From the NCBI GenBank assembly GCA_017996845.1, contig JAGOGF010000002.1, forward strand, positions 12,749-76,748: a stretch of DNA of 64,000 nt. The letters are read 5' to 3'. The DNA comes from Butyrivibrio sp. (GTDB taxonomy: Bacteria > Bacillota_A > Clostridia > Lachnospirales > Lachnospiraceae). Below the pieces are notes generated by a model, which ran no database searches, had not been told where the DNA came from, and saw only the letters and a list, made by a program, of their open reading frames with translations. The translations under genes were made by a program, and so were the position numbers. Positions 25,160-34,691 of the stretch are shown one piece after another. How positions within the stretch are numbered: the first letter of the stretch is position 1; each line of letters starts with the position of its first letter.

Positions 25160-27099
25160 AAAACAGAGAGAAAAAGATTTATAATTTTGCAAAAATATAC
25201 AGACAGGCAGCATTGGTTATATATGACATAATCAGTATTGTAGCTGCAAGCTATCTTGCAATTCTGATGCGGTATGAATTTCACGTGGATAATATTCCGG
25301 ACCATTTCCTGCTGCCGGTGAATATGTTTCTGCCCATCAACATTGTGATCACCCTGGTTATGTTTTATGCATTTCGGCTTTATCACAGTTTATGGGCATA
25401 TGCAGGTGAAAGCGAATTGCAGAATCTGGTAGTGGCCTGTGTTCTTTCCGGAATAGTAAATGCCATTGGGTTACAGTTTTTCAAGATACGCTCACAGGCA
25501 GTACCTCAGAGTTACTATTTTATGTATACTTTTCTGCTGATCACGTTTATTTTTGTCAGTCGGTTTTCCTATCGATTCCTTCGCAGTCAGAAACATAAGC
25601 AGGAAAACAGAAAGAACAATACCTCTGTTATGGTGATCGGTGCAGGAGAGGCTGCAAATATTATAATTAAAGAAATTGTAACCAGCAATTATTCAACCAT
25701 GGTCATTCGTTGCATTATTGATGATGATAAGAATAAATGGGGCAGATATATTCAAGGAATTCGTGTTGCAGGCGGACGGGATAAGATTATTGAGTGTGCA
25801 GATCTATATGATATTGACGAGATTATTCTGGCTATCCCGTCAGCATCAAGAGTGGAACTCAGTAAGATCCTTGCCATCTGCAAGGAGACCACCTGCAAAC
25901 TGCAGTCACTGCCTGGGGTATATCAGCTGGTGAATGGTGAGGTCAATGTCAGTAAACTGCGGGATGTTGAAATAGAAGATCTGCTGGGACGAGATCCGAT
26001 CACAGTGGATATCGACTCCATTATCGGGTATGTAAGTGGAAAAGTGGTTCTGGTAACCGGTGGCGGTGGGTCAATTGGCAGCGAACTGTGCAGGCAGATT
26101 GCCGGTCACAGGCCCAAACAGCTGATTATTGTGGATATCTATGAAAACAATGCTTATGATATCCAGCAGGAATTGAAAATCAGTTACCCGGAACTGAATC
26201 TGACGGTGCTGATCGCTTCTGTTCGTAATACAGCAAGGATCAATTGGATTTTTGATAATTACCATCCGGATATTGTTTACCATGCTGCGGCACATAAGCA
26301 TGTTCCATTGATGGAAGACAGTCCGAATGAAGCCATTAAGAATAATGTGTTCGGAACCTGGAAAACTGCAATGGCTGCTGCCATGAGTGGTACCAAAAAG
26401 TTTGTCATGATATCAACTGACAAGGCAGTCAACCCCACGAATGTAATGGGAGCCAGTAAAAGAATCTGTGAAATGATCATTCAGACTTTTAATAAGCATT
26501 ACGATACTGAATTTGTGGCAGTCCGATTCGGAAATGTACTGGGGAGTAATGGCAGTGTGATTCCGCTGTTCAAACGCCAGATTGCTGCAGGCGGTCCGGT
26601 TACAGTAACAGACCCGGAGATCATACGCTATTTTATGACAATTCAGGAAGCAGTATCGTTGGTTCTGCAGGCAGGTGCATACGCAAGAGGCGGAGAGATT
26701 TTCGTTCTTGATATGGGAGAACCGGTGAAAATACTTGATCTGGCAGAAAATCTCATCAAACTTTCAGGATTGAAAGTAGGGGAAGATATTAGAATTGAGT
26801 TTACCGGACTTCGTCCGGGCGAAAAGCTATTTGAAGAAATGCTTATGGATGAAGAAGGAATGCAGGATACTGCAAACAAAATGATTCATATCGGTAAGCC
26901 GATTGAACTGGATGAAACAGAATTTTTCAGAGGACTTGAAAAACTGAATGAGGCATCTAAAGGAGAATCCCAGAAAATTCGCGAGTATGTGAAGAATGTT
27001 GTGACAACATACCATCCAAAACAAAACGAAGAACAGTACAATGCTGAACATGCAAGGGAGATGCAGCGTGTAGCGGCAAGGATCAATGCAGCTGATTGA
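25156..27099 (+). CDS. pglF: UDP-GlcNAc 4,6-dehydratase (retaining), PglF/WbpM/CapD type
   Basis: The 647-residue membrane-anchored dehydratase has four helices in the first 145 residues, a first Rossmann domain (IGAGEAA, 161-167) and a catalytic SDR domain with TGGGGSIG (301-308). Its active-site stretch STDKAVNPTNVMGASK has Met431 where inverting enzymes such as PseB have Tyr, with Asp422, Lys423 and Lys435 present; this is the signature of the retaining branch. The product is UDP-2-acetamido-2,6-dideoxy-D-xylo-hexos-4-ulose, the precursor of bacillosamine and related sugars. AAGAGG precedes ATG 25156, which overlaps the previous stop. PglE- and PglC-like genes follow. Confidence 0.92.
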   Translation: MKNREKKIYNFAKIYRQAALVIYDIISIVAASYLAILMRYEFHVDNIPDHFLLPVNMFLPINIVITLVMFYAFRLYHSLWAYAGESELQNLVVACVLSGIVNAIGLQFFKIRSQAVPQSYYFMYTFLLITFIFVSRFSYRFLRSQKHKQENRKNNTSVMVIGAGEAANIIIKEIVTSNYSTMVIRCIIDDDKNKWGRYIQGIRVAGGRDKIIECADLYDIDEIILAIPSASRVELSKILAICKETTCKLQSLPGVYQLVNGEVNVSKLRDVEIEDLLGRDPITVDIDSIIGYVSGKVVLVTGGGGSIGSELCRQIAGHRPKQLIIVDIYENNAYDIQQELKISYPELNLTVLIASVRNTARINWIFDNYHPDIVYHAAAHKHVPLMEDSPNEAIKNNVFGTWKTAMAAAMSGTKKFVMISTDKAVNPTNVMGASKRICEMIIQTFNKHYDTEFVAVRFGNVLGSNGSVIPLFKRQIAAGGPVTVTDPEIIRYFMTIQEAVSLVLQAGAYARGGEIFVLDMGEPVKILDLAENLIKLSGLKVGEDIRIEFTGLRPGEKLFEEMLMDEEGMQDTANKMIHIGKPIELDETEFFRGLEKLNEASKGESQKIREYVKNVVTTYHPKQNEEQYNAEHAREMQRVAARINAAD

Positions 27100-27142
27100 G
27101 ACAATATCTGTTCAGGCAGTGCAGGAAGGAAAGGTCATACAA

Positions 27143-28339
27143 ATGGAGAAACTTGCAATAAAAGGCGGATATCCGGTTCGCAGCAGCAAATTATATTATG
27201 GCAGACAATGGATTACGGAAGAGGATGTAAGTGCAGTAGATGAAGTACTGCGCAGTGATTTCCTGACCTGCGGACCCAAAGTAGACGAACTGGAGCGAAC
27301 GCTTGCAGAATATGCGGGAGCTGCATATGCTGTTGCAGTAAACAGCGATACCAGTGCACTTCATTGTGCCTGTATGGCGGCGGGAATCGGACCTGGAGAC
27401 GAAGTTATTACGACCCCGATTACTTTTGCGGCAAGTGCAAACTGTGCACTTTATTGTGGCGCCAAACCTGTTTTTGCAGATATTGACCCCAAAACATATA
27501 ATATTGATCCAAAGAGTATCAGAGATTGTATTACTGAGCATACAAAGGCAATTGTCGCAGTTGATTATACCGGACAGGCAGTGCAGATTGATGAGATCCG
27601 GGAAATCTGCAGGGAACATCACCTGATATTCATTGAGGATGCGGCACATTCCATAGGGACAGAGTATAAGGGCAGGAGAGTGGGAAGCCTGGCAGACATG
27701 ACGTGCTTTAGTTTTCATCCTGTTAAAACGATCACAGGAGGAGAAGGCGGCGCAATCCTTACCAATGACGCTGCATTTTATCAGAAACTTCTGCTGGCAC
27801 ATACACATGGGATCACACATGATGAGGATCTGATGGAAGGAGCACCACACGAAGGACCCTGGTATTATGAACAGATTTCACTTGGCTATAATTACAGACT
27901 GACAGATTTTCAGGCGGCACTGATTACAAGCCAGATGAAGAGAATTGATGCACTCAAAAAACGCAGACAGCAAATTGTCCGTGCTTATGACGAAGCATTC
28001 GCAGAACGTCCTGAGCTGATCGTGCAGCAGGAAATCCCAGAGTCTGATACCTGCAGGCATCTTTATGTTATACAACTTGATCTGAATAAACTGACTTGTA
28101 CCAGACGTGAGTTTTTTGATGCCATGAGTGCAGAAAATATTCAGTGCCAGATTCATTATGTTCCGGTATACTGGTTTCCATATTATCAGCATCTGGGTTA
28201 TCAGAAAGGTATTTGCCCGAATGCAGAAGCACTTTATAAAGGAATTATGAGTATTCCGCTTTATCCTAAGATGACGGATCAGGATGTTCATGATGTGATT
28301 CATGCAGTAAATAAGATTTTGGATAATTATAGAAAATAA
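27143..28339 (+). CDS. pseC: UDP-4-keto-6-deoxy-AltNAc aminotransferase, PseC-like
   Basis: A DegT/DnrJ aminotransferase of 398 residues. The N-terminal YYGRQWITEEDV and VLRSDFLTCGP, EVITTPITFAASAN, VAVDYTGQAV, CFSFHPVKTITGGEGG (PLP lysine Lys195) and QIHYVPVYWFPYY line up with what I recall of PseC, which makes UDP-4-amino-4,6-dideoxy-beta-L-AltNAc from the PseB product. This step is missing from the pse operon at the left of the window, so the pathway is split by about 22 kb. GGAAAGG eight bases before ATG 27143 sets the start; 57 more bases are open upstream. A substrate from the neighbouring PglF-like enzyme cannot be fully excluded. Confidence 0.78.
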   Translation: MEKLAIKGGYPVRSSKLYYGRQWITEEDVSAVDEVLRSDFLTCGPKVDELERTLAEYAGAAYAVAVNSDTSALHCACMAAGIGPGDEVITTPITFAASANCALYCGAKPVFADIDPKTYNIDPKSIRDCITEHTKAIVAVDYTGQAVQIDEIREICREHHLIFIEDAAHSIGTEYKGRRVGSLADMTCFSFHPVKTITGGEGGAILTNDAAFYQKLLLAHTHGITHDEDLMEGAPHEGPWYYEQISLGYNYRLTDFQAALITSQMKRIDALKKRRQQIVRAYDEAFAERPELIVQQEIPESDTCRHLYVIQLDLNKLTCTRREFFDAMSAENIQCQIHYVPVYWFPYYQHLGYQKGICPNAEALYKGIMSIPLYPKMTDQDVHDVIHAVNKILDNYRK

Positions 28340-28354
28340 GGAAAGAGGCTTTTT

Positions 28355-29497
28355 ATGACAGAGAAGAAAAAGATTTATCTGTCATCCCCGACGATGCACG
28401 GAGACGAGCAGAGATTTGTACAGGAAGCATTTGATACGAACTGGGTTGCACCACTTGGTCCGAATGTAAATGAATTCGAGAAGGAAATGACGTCTTATAT
28501 GAATTGCGGGAGCGCAGCTGCACTAAGTGCGGGTACAGCGGCTATACATTTGGCAGTCAAACTTCTGAATGTGGAAGAAAATGATGTTGTATTCTGTTCA
28601 TCGATGACGTTTTCTGCAACATGTAATCCGGTTGCTTATGAAAAAGCCAGACTTGTTTTCATTGACTCTGAGCCTGATACATGGAACATGTCTCCTGCGG
28701 CATTGAAAGCTGCCTATGAACGTTATCCGCACCCCAAAGCACTGATTTATGTGCATTTGTACGGAACACCTGCCAAGATAGATGAGATTACGACAATCTG
28801 TAAGGAACATAACACACCTGTTATTGAAGATGCGGCTGAGGCACTTGGTTCAAGTTATAAAGGAAAACGCTGTGGTACCTTTGGAAAATTTGGCATACTT
28901 TCCTTTAATGGAAATAAGATTATAACGACATCAGGCGGAGGTATGTTGCTGTCTGATGATGCGGCAGCGATTGAGCGTGCCAAATTTCTGGCCACACAGG
29001 CCCGTGACCCGGCACCATATTATCAGCATTCCACGATCGGTTATAATTATCGTATGAGTAATATTGTTGCAGGAATCGGACGAGGGCAGCTCCTGCATCT
29101 GGAGGAACATAAGAAAATTAAGCAGAAGATATATCAGCAGTACCAGGAAGCGTTTGCTGATATTGCTGATATTACCATGAACCCCATGAATCCGGACGGA
29201 GACGCCAACAACTGGTTGTCCTGCATTACACTTTCTGAAGCGTGTAAGGCTGGACCATATGATATTATGGATGCGCTCAGGGAAGAAAATATAGAAACCA
29301 GACCGATCTGGAAACCCATGCATTTGCAGCCGGTATATGAAGGCTGTGATTTCTTTGCAGATCCGATCGGACTGGAGAATCCTACCGGCTCAGTTTCGGA
29401 GGATATCTTTAACCGTGGTCTGTGTCTTCCAAGTGATATTAAGAATACAGAAGAAGATATGGAACGAATCATTGATATAATCAGGGACATGGTATAA
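28355..29497 (+). CDS. pglE: UDP-sugar aminotransferase, PglE/EpsN-like
   Basis: The 380-residue DegT/DnrJ enzyme has the PglE/EpsN start IYLSSPTMHGDEQRFVQEAF, NWVAPLGPNVNEFEKE, VIEDAAEALG and LSFNGNKIITTSGGG with the PLP lysine at Lys188. It would convert the keto sugar made by the retaining dehydratase to the UDP-4-amino-4,6-dideoxy-GlcNAc form. In the standard pathway PglD or EpsM then acetylates the new amine. No PglD-like gene (left-handed beta helix) is present here, and the next genes are a phosphoglycosyltransferase, a PLP enzyme and an ATP-grasp ligase. GGAAAGAGG precedes the start. Confidence 0.9.
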   Translation: MTEKKKIYLSSPTMHGDEQRFVQEAFDTNWVAPLGPNVNEFEKEMTSYMNCGSAAALSAGTAAIHLAVKLLNVEENDVVFCSSMTFSATCNPVAYEKARLVFIDSEPDTWNMSPAALKAAYERYPHPKALIYVHLYGTPAKIDEITTICKEHNTPVIEDAAEALGSSYKGKRCGTFGKFGILSFNGNKIITTSGGGMLLSDDAAAIERAKFLATQARDPAPYYQHSTIGYNYRMSNIVAGIGRGQLLHLEEHKKIKQKIYQQYQEAFADIADITMNPMNPDGDANNWLSCITLSEACKAGPYDIMDALREENIETRPIWKPMHLQPVYEGCDFFADPIGLENPTGSVSEDIFNRGLCLPSDIKNTEEDMERIIDIIRDMV

Positions 29498-29547
29498 TCG
29501 GCATCAAAGTGGGATGAAAATTTCGGATCAGAAAAGGCAGGAGAAAT

Positions 29548-30180
29548 ATGTATCGCAAATGGATTAAAAGGTTTCTGGATATCGTATTCTCATCACTGAT
29601 TTTACTCCTGTTTTGCTGGCTGTATCTGATTTTGGCAGTGCTGGTCAGAATCAAACTGGGAACACCCATATTGTTCAGGCAGGAAAGACCGGGACGGAAT
29701 GGACGGATATTTCGGTTATACAAATTCCGTTCCATGACTGATCAAAAAGACAGCAGCGGAGAACTGTTGGATGACGCAAGCCGATTGCCGCGTTTTGGTA
29801 AAATGCTGCGTGCTACCAGTCTGGATGAATTGCCGGAATTGATTAATATTTTAAAGGGAGATATGAGCTTTGTAGGTCCCCGTCCGCTTTTGGACAGGTA
29901 TCTCCCGTATTATACCCGGGAAGAGATGCACAGACATGATGTTCGACCCGGCTTGACAGGTCTTGCACAGGTGAATGGAAGAAATGCACTTGGGTGGGAA
30001 GAGCGGTTTCAATATGATCTGGACTATGTCGGACATTGTACATTTGGGATGGATCTGCAAATTATCGGAATGACGTTTGGAAAGGTAATACATCATACAG
30101 GGGTACAATCCGGCGCAGAGCAGACAGTTCCCGATTTTGATGTATACAGAAGATCACAGGGATATACTCCTAAGAGGTAA
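29548..30180 (+). CDS. pglC: Initiating phosphoglycosyltransferase, PglC/EpsL-like
   Basis: A short (210-residue) monotopic polyprenyl-phosphate sugar-1-phosphate transferase. One N-terminal re-entrant helix (FLDIVFSSLILLLFCWLYLIL) is followed by the catalytic domain with FRQERPGRNGRIF, YKFRSM, ATSLDELPELINILKGDMSFVGPRPLL and RPGLTGLAQVNGRN. It transfers a diamino sugar-phosphate to undecaprenyl phosphate and so starts a glycan. It follows a PglE-like gene, so the donor is probably a bacillosamine-like sugar. AGGAG precedes the start. A second, long-form initiator lies at 56749, which implies a second chain. Confidence 0.92.
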   Translation: MYRKWIKRFLDIVFSSLILLLFCWLYLILAVLVRIKLGTPILFRQERPGRNGRIFRLYKFRSMTDQKDSSGELLDDASRLPRFGKMLRATSLDELPELINILKGDMSFVGPRPLLDRYLPYYTREEMHRHDVRPGLTGLAQVNGRNALGWEERFQYDLDYVGHCTFGMDLQIIGMTFGKVIHHTGVQSGAEQTVPDFDVYRRSQGYTPKR

Positions 30181-30186
30181 TACAGC

Positions 30187-31164
30187 GTGCAGGATAAATA
30201 TATGCAAAATAATCGAATCGGTGTTCTGGAGCAGACTTTTGCACCGACACCGATTTATCAGTTATCAGGAAGGTATTCTGATAATACCATTTATATGAAA
30301 CGGGATGATCTGATCCCATTTAGTTTTGGTGGAAATAAGGCAAGAAAGGCTGCAGAATTTTACAGAGAAATTATTGCAGCGCAGCCGGATGTGATCATGA
30401 CATACGGATCAAACAGTTCGAATCATTGCAGGATCATTGCCAATATGGCTGCATCAATGGGAATAGCATGTCACATCATCTCACCGAATGAACAGGTAGC
30501 AGGGCAAAATGGCAGAGAGCTTTATAATTCCATTCTGGTGAAACAGTTTGGGGCAACCATTGAAAATTGCCCGGTCAGCACAGTCGCGGAAACCATTGCA
30601 GAACGTCAGAATGATTACCGCAGAAAAGGTATGAATCCATACTTTATCATGGGCGGCGGGCATGGAAACTGTGGAACGAAGGCCTATGTGAAGACATATG
30701 ATGAAATTCTTTTGCAGCAGGAGCAGATGGGTTTGCATTTTGATGCCATATTTCATGCTTCCGGGACGGGGACAACACAAGCTGGGCTTGTATGTGGACA
30801 ACTTCAAAGACATGCTGATATTCCGGTTATAGGAATCAGTATTGCCAGATCTAATCCGCGCGGCAAAGAAGTTGTGCGTGACAGCATCAAAGACTACCTG
30901 GGTAATGAATTTGAAGAACTATATCAGGAATCTGCCTTACAATTCACGGATCAGTATATTTGCGGCGGCTACGGCAGATACATACAGGACACTGTTGACC
31001 TGATTGACACGGTTATGCGAAGAGAAGGCATTCCAATGGATACAACTTATGTCGGGAAGGCATTCTGGGGGATGTGCGAATATCTCCAACAACAGAATAT
31101 TCACGGGCAGGAGATACTATTTATTCATACAGGTGGTACACCACTTTATTTTGATCGGATCTGA
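30187..31164 (+). CDS. PLP fold-type II enzyme, D-cysteine desulfhydrase/ACC deaminase family
   Basis: The 325-residue protein has the family's lysine motif FSFGGNKARKA (Lys51 as the Schiff base), YGSNSSNHCRIIANMAAS for substrate and phosphate contacts, and SGTGTTQAGL for the PLP phosphate. Family members open D-cysteine, ACC or related amino acids or act as racemases; none of these reactions is a normal glycan step. Between a PglC-like gene and an ATP-grasp ligase, it may supply a D- or modified amino acid to be joined to the sugar amine. GTG 30187 with AGAGG nine bases upstream is the likely start; ATG 30202 is possible. The gap to the ligase is 40 bases. Confidence 0.8.
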   Translation: MQDKYMQNNRIGVLEQTFAPTPIYQLSGRYSDNTIYMKRDDLIPFSFGGNKARKAAEFYREIIAAQPDVIMTYGSNSSNHCRIIANMAASMGIACHIISPNEQVAGQNGRELYNSILVKQFGATIENCPVSTVAETIAERQNDYRRKGMNPYFIMGGGHGNCGTKAYVKTYDEILLQQEQMGLHFDAIFHASGTGTTQAGLVCGQLQRHADIPVIGISIARSNPRGKEVVRDSIKDYLGNEFEELYQESALQFTDQYICGGYGRYIQDTVDLIDTVMRREGIPMDTTYVGKAFWGMCEYLQQQNIHGQEILFIHTGGTPLYFDRI

Positions 31165-31204
31165 TAATCAGGATAAGGGAAAAAGATCAGGGGAGCATAA
31201 TAGG

Positions 31205-32191
31205 ATGAATATTCTGATATTAAGCGCAGGGACAAGAGATAAGGTAGTTCAGTTCTTCAAAAAGGAACTGGAAGGGAAAGGAAAGGTCATTGCGACGGAC
31301 TGCAGCAACATTGCGCCGGCACTTTATGAAGCGGACCAGGCATATCTGGTTCCAAGGATTACAGAAGAAGATTATGTGGACAAGATTCTTTCCATCTGTC
31401 AGAAGGAAGATATAAAGGGTGTTTTTTCATTAATTGATCCGGAACTGTCACTGCTGGCAAAAGAACGGAAGCGTTTTGAGGAAATTGGTGTGACGCCTGT
31501 TGTATCTTCCTATGAGCTGTGTGAAACGGCGCTTGATAAATACCGCATGTATCAGATGCTGCAGGAGATGCATGTTGACACACCAAAATGCTACACCTGC
31601 AGAGAAGATTTTTTTGAGGCCAAATTGCTGGGAGAAATTACTTATCCGGTATTTGTCAAACCGCAGCATGGAAGTGCCAGTATAGGCATTAACAAGGTTA
31701 TCTGTGATGAGGAACTGAACACATTATGTGATTATGCGGATGATATGATGATCCAGGAATATATGGACGGACAGGAATATGGAGCGGATGTATATATTGA
31801 TCTGATTTCCGGAAAATGTACTTCCATCTTTTTAAAGAAAAAGATCAAAATGCGTTCCGGAGAAACGGATAAATCGGTATCCGTTAAAGATTCGGCATTA
31901 TTTGAGCGGATCAGAAGCTTTGTGGAAAAATGCGGATTTCGCGGCATGATCGATATTGATCTGTTTCTGATCGGAGATAAGTGGTATCTCTCCGAAGTAA
32001 ATCCGAGATTTGGCGGTGGATTCCCCCATGCCTACGGATGCGGTGTGAATACACCCGCAGCTCTGATCCGGAATCTGGAAGGCAAGGAGAATCCGGTGAC
32101 GATCGGCGCATATGCAGAAGGCGTTTACATGATGAAATACAATGAAATTATGCTGAGAACAGAAGAACAGCTCAGCAATAACAGAATCTGA
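31205..32191 (+). CDS. ATP-grasp ligase beside the bacillosamine-type genes
   Basis: The 328-residue protein starts MNILILSAGTRDKVVQFFKK and has the ATP-binding stretch VFVKPQHGSASIGINKV (about residues 145-161), MIQEYMDGQEYGADVYID, and the metal-site region LSEVNPRFGGGFPHAYGCG near residue 265. The ISEVNPRFGGG-type motif is common in carbamoyl-phosphate-synthetase-like ligases. It could activate an amino acid or other carboxylate and join it to the free 4-amino group of the PglE product, replacing the acetyl transfer done by PglD. That is inference from gene order. GGGAG nine bases before ATG 31205 sets the start. Confidence 0.82.
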   Translation: MNILILSAGTRDKVVQFFKKELEGKGKVIATDCSNIAPALYEADQAYLVPRITEEDYVDKILSICQKEDIKGVFSLIDPELSLLAKERKRFEEIGVTPVVSSYELCETALDKYRMYQMLQEMHVDTPKCYTCREDFFEAKLLGEITYPVFVKPQHGSASIGINKVICDEELNTLCDYADDMMIQEYMDGQEYGADVYIDLISGKCTSIFLKKKIKMRSGETDKSVSVKDSALFERIRSFVEKCGFRGMIDIDLFLIGDKWYLSEVNPRFGGGFPHAYGCGVNTPAALIRNLEGKENPVTIGAYAEGVYMMKYNEIMLRTEEQLSNNRI

Positions 32192-32207
32192 ACAGCAAGG
32201 AGCCGGT

Positions 32208-33311
32208 ATGAGCAAAATATTAATTCTCGCCAATTCATCAAGCGGGCTGTATGACTTCAGAAATGAACTGCTATTAAGACTTTTACAGCAGGGACATGAA
32301 GTATTGACCAGTCTGCCGGATGATACGAGAACCAAAGAAATTGCAGCACAGGGATGCCGTGTGATCCATACGGATATTAATCGCAGAGGAATGAATCCAT
32401 TGCAGGACCTGAAGTTGATAAGGGCATACAGAAATCTGTTAATGACAGAAGAACCAGACCTTGTCATTACCTATACCATCAAACCCAATATATATGGCGG
32501 ATACCTGTGCCGCAAACTTCATATTCCCTATATCACAACAATAACAGGACTTGGCAGTACCTTCGAGCGGGAAGGCCTGATGAAGAAGATGGTCGTATGG
32601 ATGTACCGTTCAGGGCTCAAGGCGTGTGAATGTATTTTTTTTCAGAATGCAGAAAACAGAGCCATATTCCGTTCTCTTGGAATCTGCGGGCAGGAGGAGA
32701 GACTGGTCGGAGGTTCAGGTGTGGATCTGCGAAAGCATATACCGGAAGCGTATCCGGGACATGCGGATGATGTGACCCGGTTCGTATATATCGGCCGCCT
32801 GATGAAGGAAAAGGGAACAGAGGAATATCTGACTGCGGCGCAGGCACTGCATGAGAAATATGGTGACAGGGTTTCCATTGCGACCATCGGTTACTGTGAT
32901 GAAGATTATGAAGGCAGATTACAGGCACTTGAACAAAAAGGCATGTTGAAGGTAATTTCCTATCAGAAGGATATTCATCCATATCTGCGGGAAGCAGATG
33001 CTGTGGTGATGCCGTCCTGGCACGAAGGCATGTCAAATGTACTGATGGAGGCTTCGGCAACGGCAAGACCGGTACTGGCTTCCGATATCAGCGGATGCAG
33101 AGAACTGGTGGAGCATGGTACGACAGGACTTCTGTTTGAACCCAGAAATGCGCAGTCATTAATAAAGGCGATGGTACGCTTCATGGAAATGCCGGCAGCG
33201 CAGCGGGCGGATATGGGAAAAATGGGCCGTAAAAAGATGGAGCGTGAATTTGACAGACAGTGTATAATAGATGCGTATATGGATAAAATCGGTGAGATTC
33301 TGTCCAGATAA
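32208..33311 (+). CDS. Family 4 glycosyltransferase, PglA-like
   Basis: The 367-residue GT-B enzyme begins with KILILANSSSGLYDFRNELLL, then has ITYTIKPNIYGG and TTITGLGSTFE, which resemble PglA-type enzymes that add GalNAc to undecaprenyl-PP-bacillosamine. The C-terminal donor site PSWHEGMSNVLMEASAT has the E-x7-E pattern of GT4. After the PglC-like initiator it would add the second sugar, and the UDP-GalNAc/GalNAcA genes that follow supply a matching donor. AAGGAG five bases before the start. Confidence 0.87.
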   Translation: MSKILILANSSSGLYDFRNELLLRLLQQGHEVLTSLPDDTRTKEIAAQGCRVIHTDINRRGMNPLQDLKLIRAYRNLLMTEEPDLVITYTIKPNIYGGYLCRKLHIPYITTITGLGSTFEREGLMKKMVVWMYRSGLKACECIFFQNAENRAIFRSLGICGQEERLVGGSGVDLRKHIPEAYPGHADDVTRFVYIGRLMKEKGTEEYLTAAQALHEKYGDRVSIATIGYCDEDYEGRLQALEQKGMLKVISYQKDIHPYLREADAVVMPSWHEGMSNVLMEASATARPVLASDISGCRELVEHGTTGLLFEPRNAQSLIKAMVRFMEMPAAQRADMGKMGRKKMEREFDRQCIIDAYMDKIGEILSR

Positions 33312-33359
33312 TTTTATCGTTATGAAGCGCCGTGAAGCGCGGAAATGGAGATTTGTACA

Positions 33360-34676
33360 ATGGATTTATATGAGAAGCTGTTAAAAGGCGAAGAGAAACT
33401 TTCTCTCGTGGGACTTGGATATGTCGGAATGCCGATTGCAGTTGCCTTTGCAAAGAAGATCAAGGTAGTAGGATATGATTTTAATGCTTCCAAAGTTGAT
33501 TTATATAAAAAGGGTCTGGATCCGACAAGAGAAGTCGGTGATGATGCCATTCAGAATACAGCGGTTGAATTTACGGCAGATCCTGAGAAACTCCGAGAAT
33601 GCAAATTTCACATTGTAGCGGTCCCAACCCCTGTAAATGATGATCATACACCGGATCTGTCTCCGGTAGAAGGTGCCAGCCATACGCTTGGCAAATATCT
33701 GACAAAAGGCTCCGTAGTTGTATATGAATCTACCGTATACCCGGGTGTTACCGAAGATATTTGTATTCCGATTCTGGAACAGGAATCCGGACTGAAATGT
33801 GGTACTGATTTTAAGATCGGGTATTCACCGGAGCGAATTAATCCGGGAGATAAGGTTCACCGTCTTGAGACAATTACCAAGATCGTATCAGGAATGGATG
33901 AAGAGACACTCGATACCGTTGCAAAGGTTTATTCACTTGTCGCACTGGCAGGCGTGTATCGTGCGCAGTCCATAAAAGTTGCAGAGGCAGCCAAGGTTAT
34001 TGAGAACAGCCAGCGTGATATCAACATTGCATTTATGAATGAGCTGTCCATGATCTTTCATAAGATGGATATTGATACCAAGTCAGTTCTGGAAGCGGCA
34101 GGTACGAAATGGAATTTCATGAAGTTCGCACCCGGTCTTGTTGGCGGACACTGTATTGGTGTGGATCCCTATTATCTGACCTATAAGGCAGAGTCACTTG
34201 GCTATCATTCCCAGATTATTCTCGGTGGACGCCGGATCAATGATGATATGGGCAAATATATTGCAGAGTGCTGTGTGAAAAATCTGATTGCGAATGACCT
34301 GCAGGTTAAAGGCGCAAAGGTTGCTATTCTGGGCTTTACGTTCAAAGAGAACTGCCCGGATACACGTAACACCAAGATCATTGATATCTATAAGGAACTG
34401 GGAGAATACGGGATTACTCCGGTTGTCGTTGATCCGGAAGCAGATGCGGATGAAGCCAAGCGCCTGTACGGGATTACATTTAACAGCATGGCAGATGTAA
34501 AAAATATGGATGCTGTCATTGTGGCGGTTGCGCATAAGGAGTTTATTCCATATACAAAAGCGGATATGGCGAAATTCTTCAATCCGGCACATGCTGCAAA
34601 GGTTCTGCTGGATTTGAAGGGAATTTATGACAGGAATGAATATAAGGCTCCGGAATTTGATTACTGGAGACTGTAA
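33360..34676 (+). CDS. tviB: UDP-N-acetylgalactosamine/glucosamine 6-dehydrogenase, TviB/WbpO-like
   Basis: A nucleotide-sugar dehydrogenase of 438 residues: NAD site LSLVGLGYVGMP (14-25), VPTPV near residue 87, the structural helix with QRDINIAFMNE, catalytic cysteine Cys265 in GGHCIGVDPYYL and the late GFTFKENCPDTRN. The sequence style is that of the Vi-polysaccharide TviB and WbpO branch, which oxidises UDP-GalNAc or UDP-GlcNAc to the uronic acid with two NAD. A TviC-like epimerase follows after 15 bases, so the pair should supply UDP-GalNAcA. GGAG nine bases before ATG 33360 favours it over ATG 33345. Confidence 0.9.
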   Translation: MDLYEKLLKGEEKLSLVGLGYVGMPIAVAFAKKIKVVGYDFNASKVDLYKKGLDPTREVGDDAIQNTAVEFTADPEKLRECKFHIVAVPTPVNDDHTPDLSPVEGASHTLGKYLTKGSVVVYESTVYPGVTEDICIPILEQESGLKCGTDFKIGYSPERINPGDKVHRLETITKIVSGMDEETLDTVAKVYSLVALAGVYRAQSIKVAEAAKVIENSQRDINIAFMNELSMIFHKMDIDTKSVLEAAGTKWNFMKFAPGLVGGHCIGVDPYYLTYKAESLGYHSQIILGGRRINDDMGKYIAECCVKNLIANDLQVKGAKVAILGFTFKENCPDTRNTKIIDIYKELGEYGITPVVVDPEADADEAKRLYGITFNSMADVKNMDAVIVAVAHKEFIPYTKADMAKFFNPAHAAKVLLDLKGIYDRNEYKAPEFDYWRL

Positions 34677-34691
34677 AGGAGTAATAAGATT

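Noticed and set aside
28355..29497. This gene as the missing pseC
   Set aside because: Its N-terminus and PLP-lysine motif (NGNKIITTSGGG) match PglE/EpsN; the gene at 27143 fits PseC much better.
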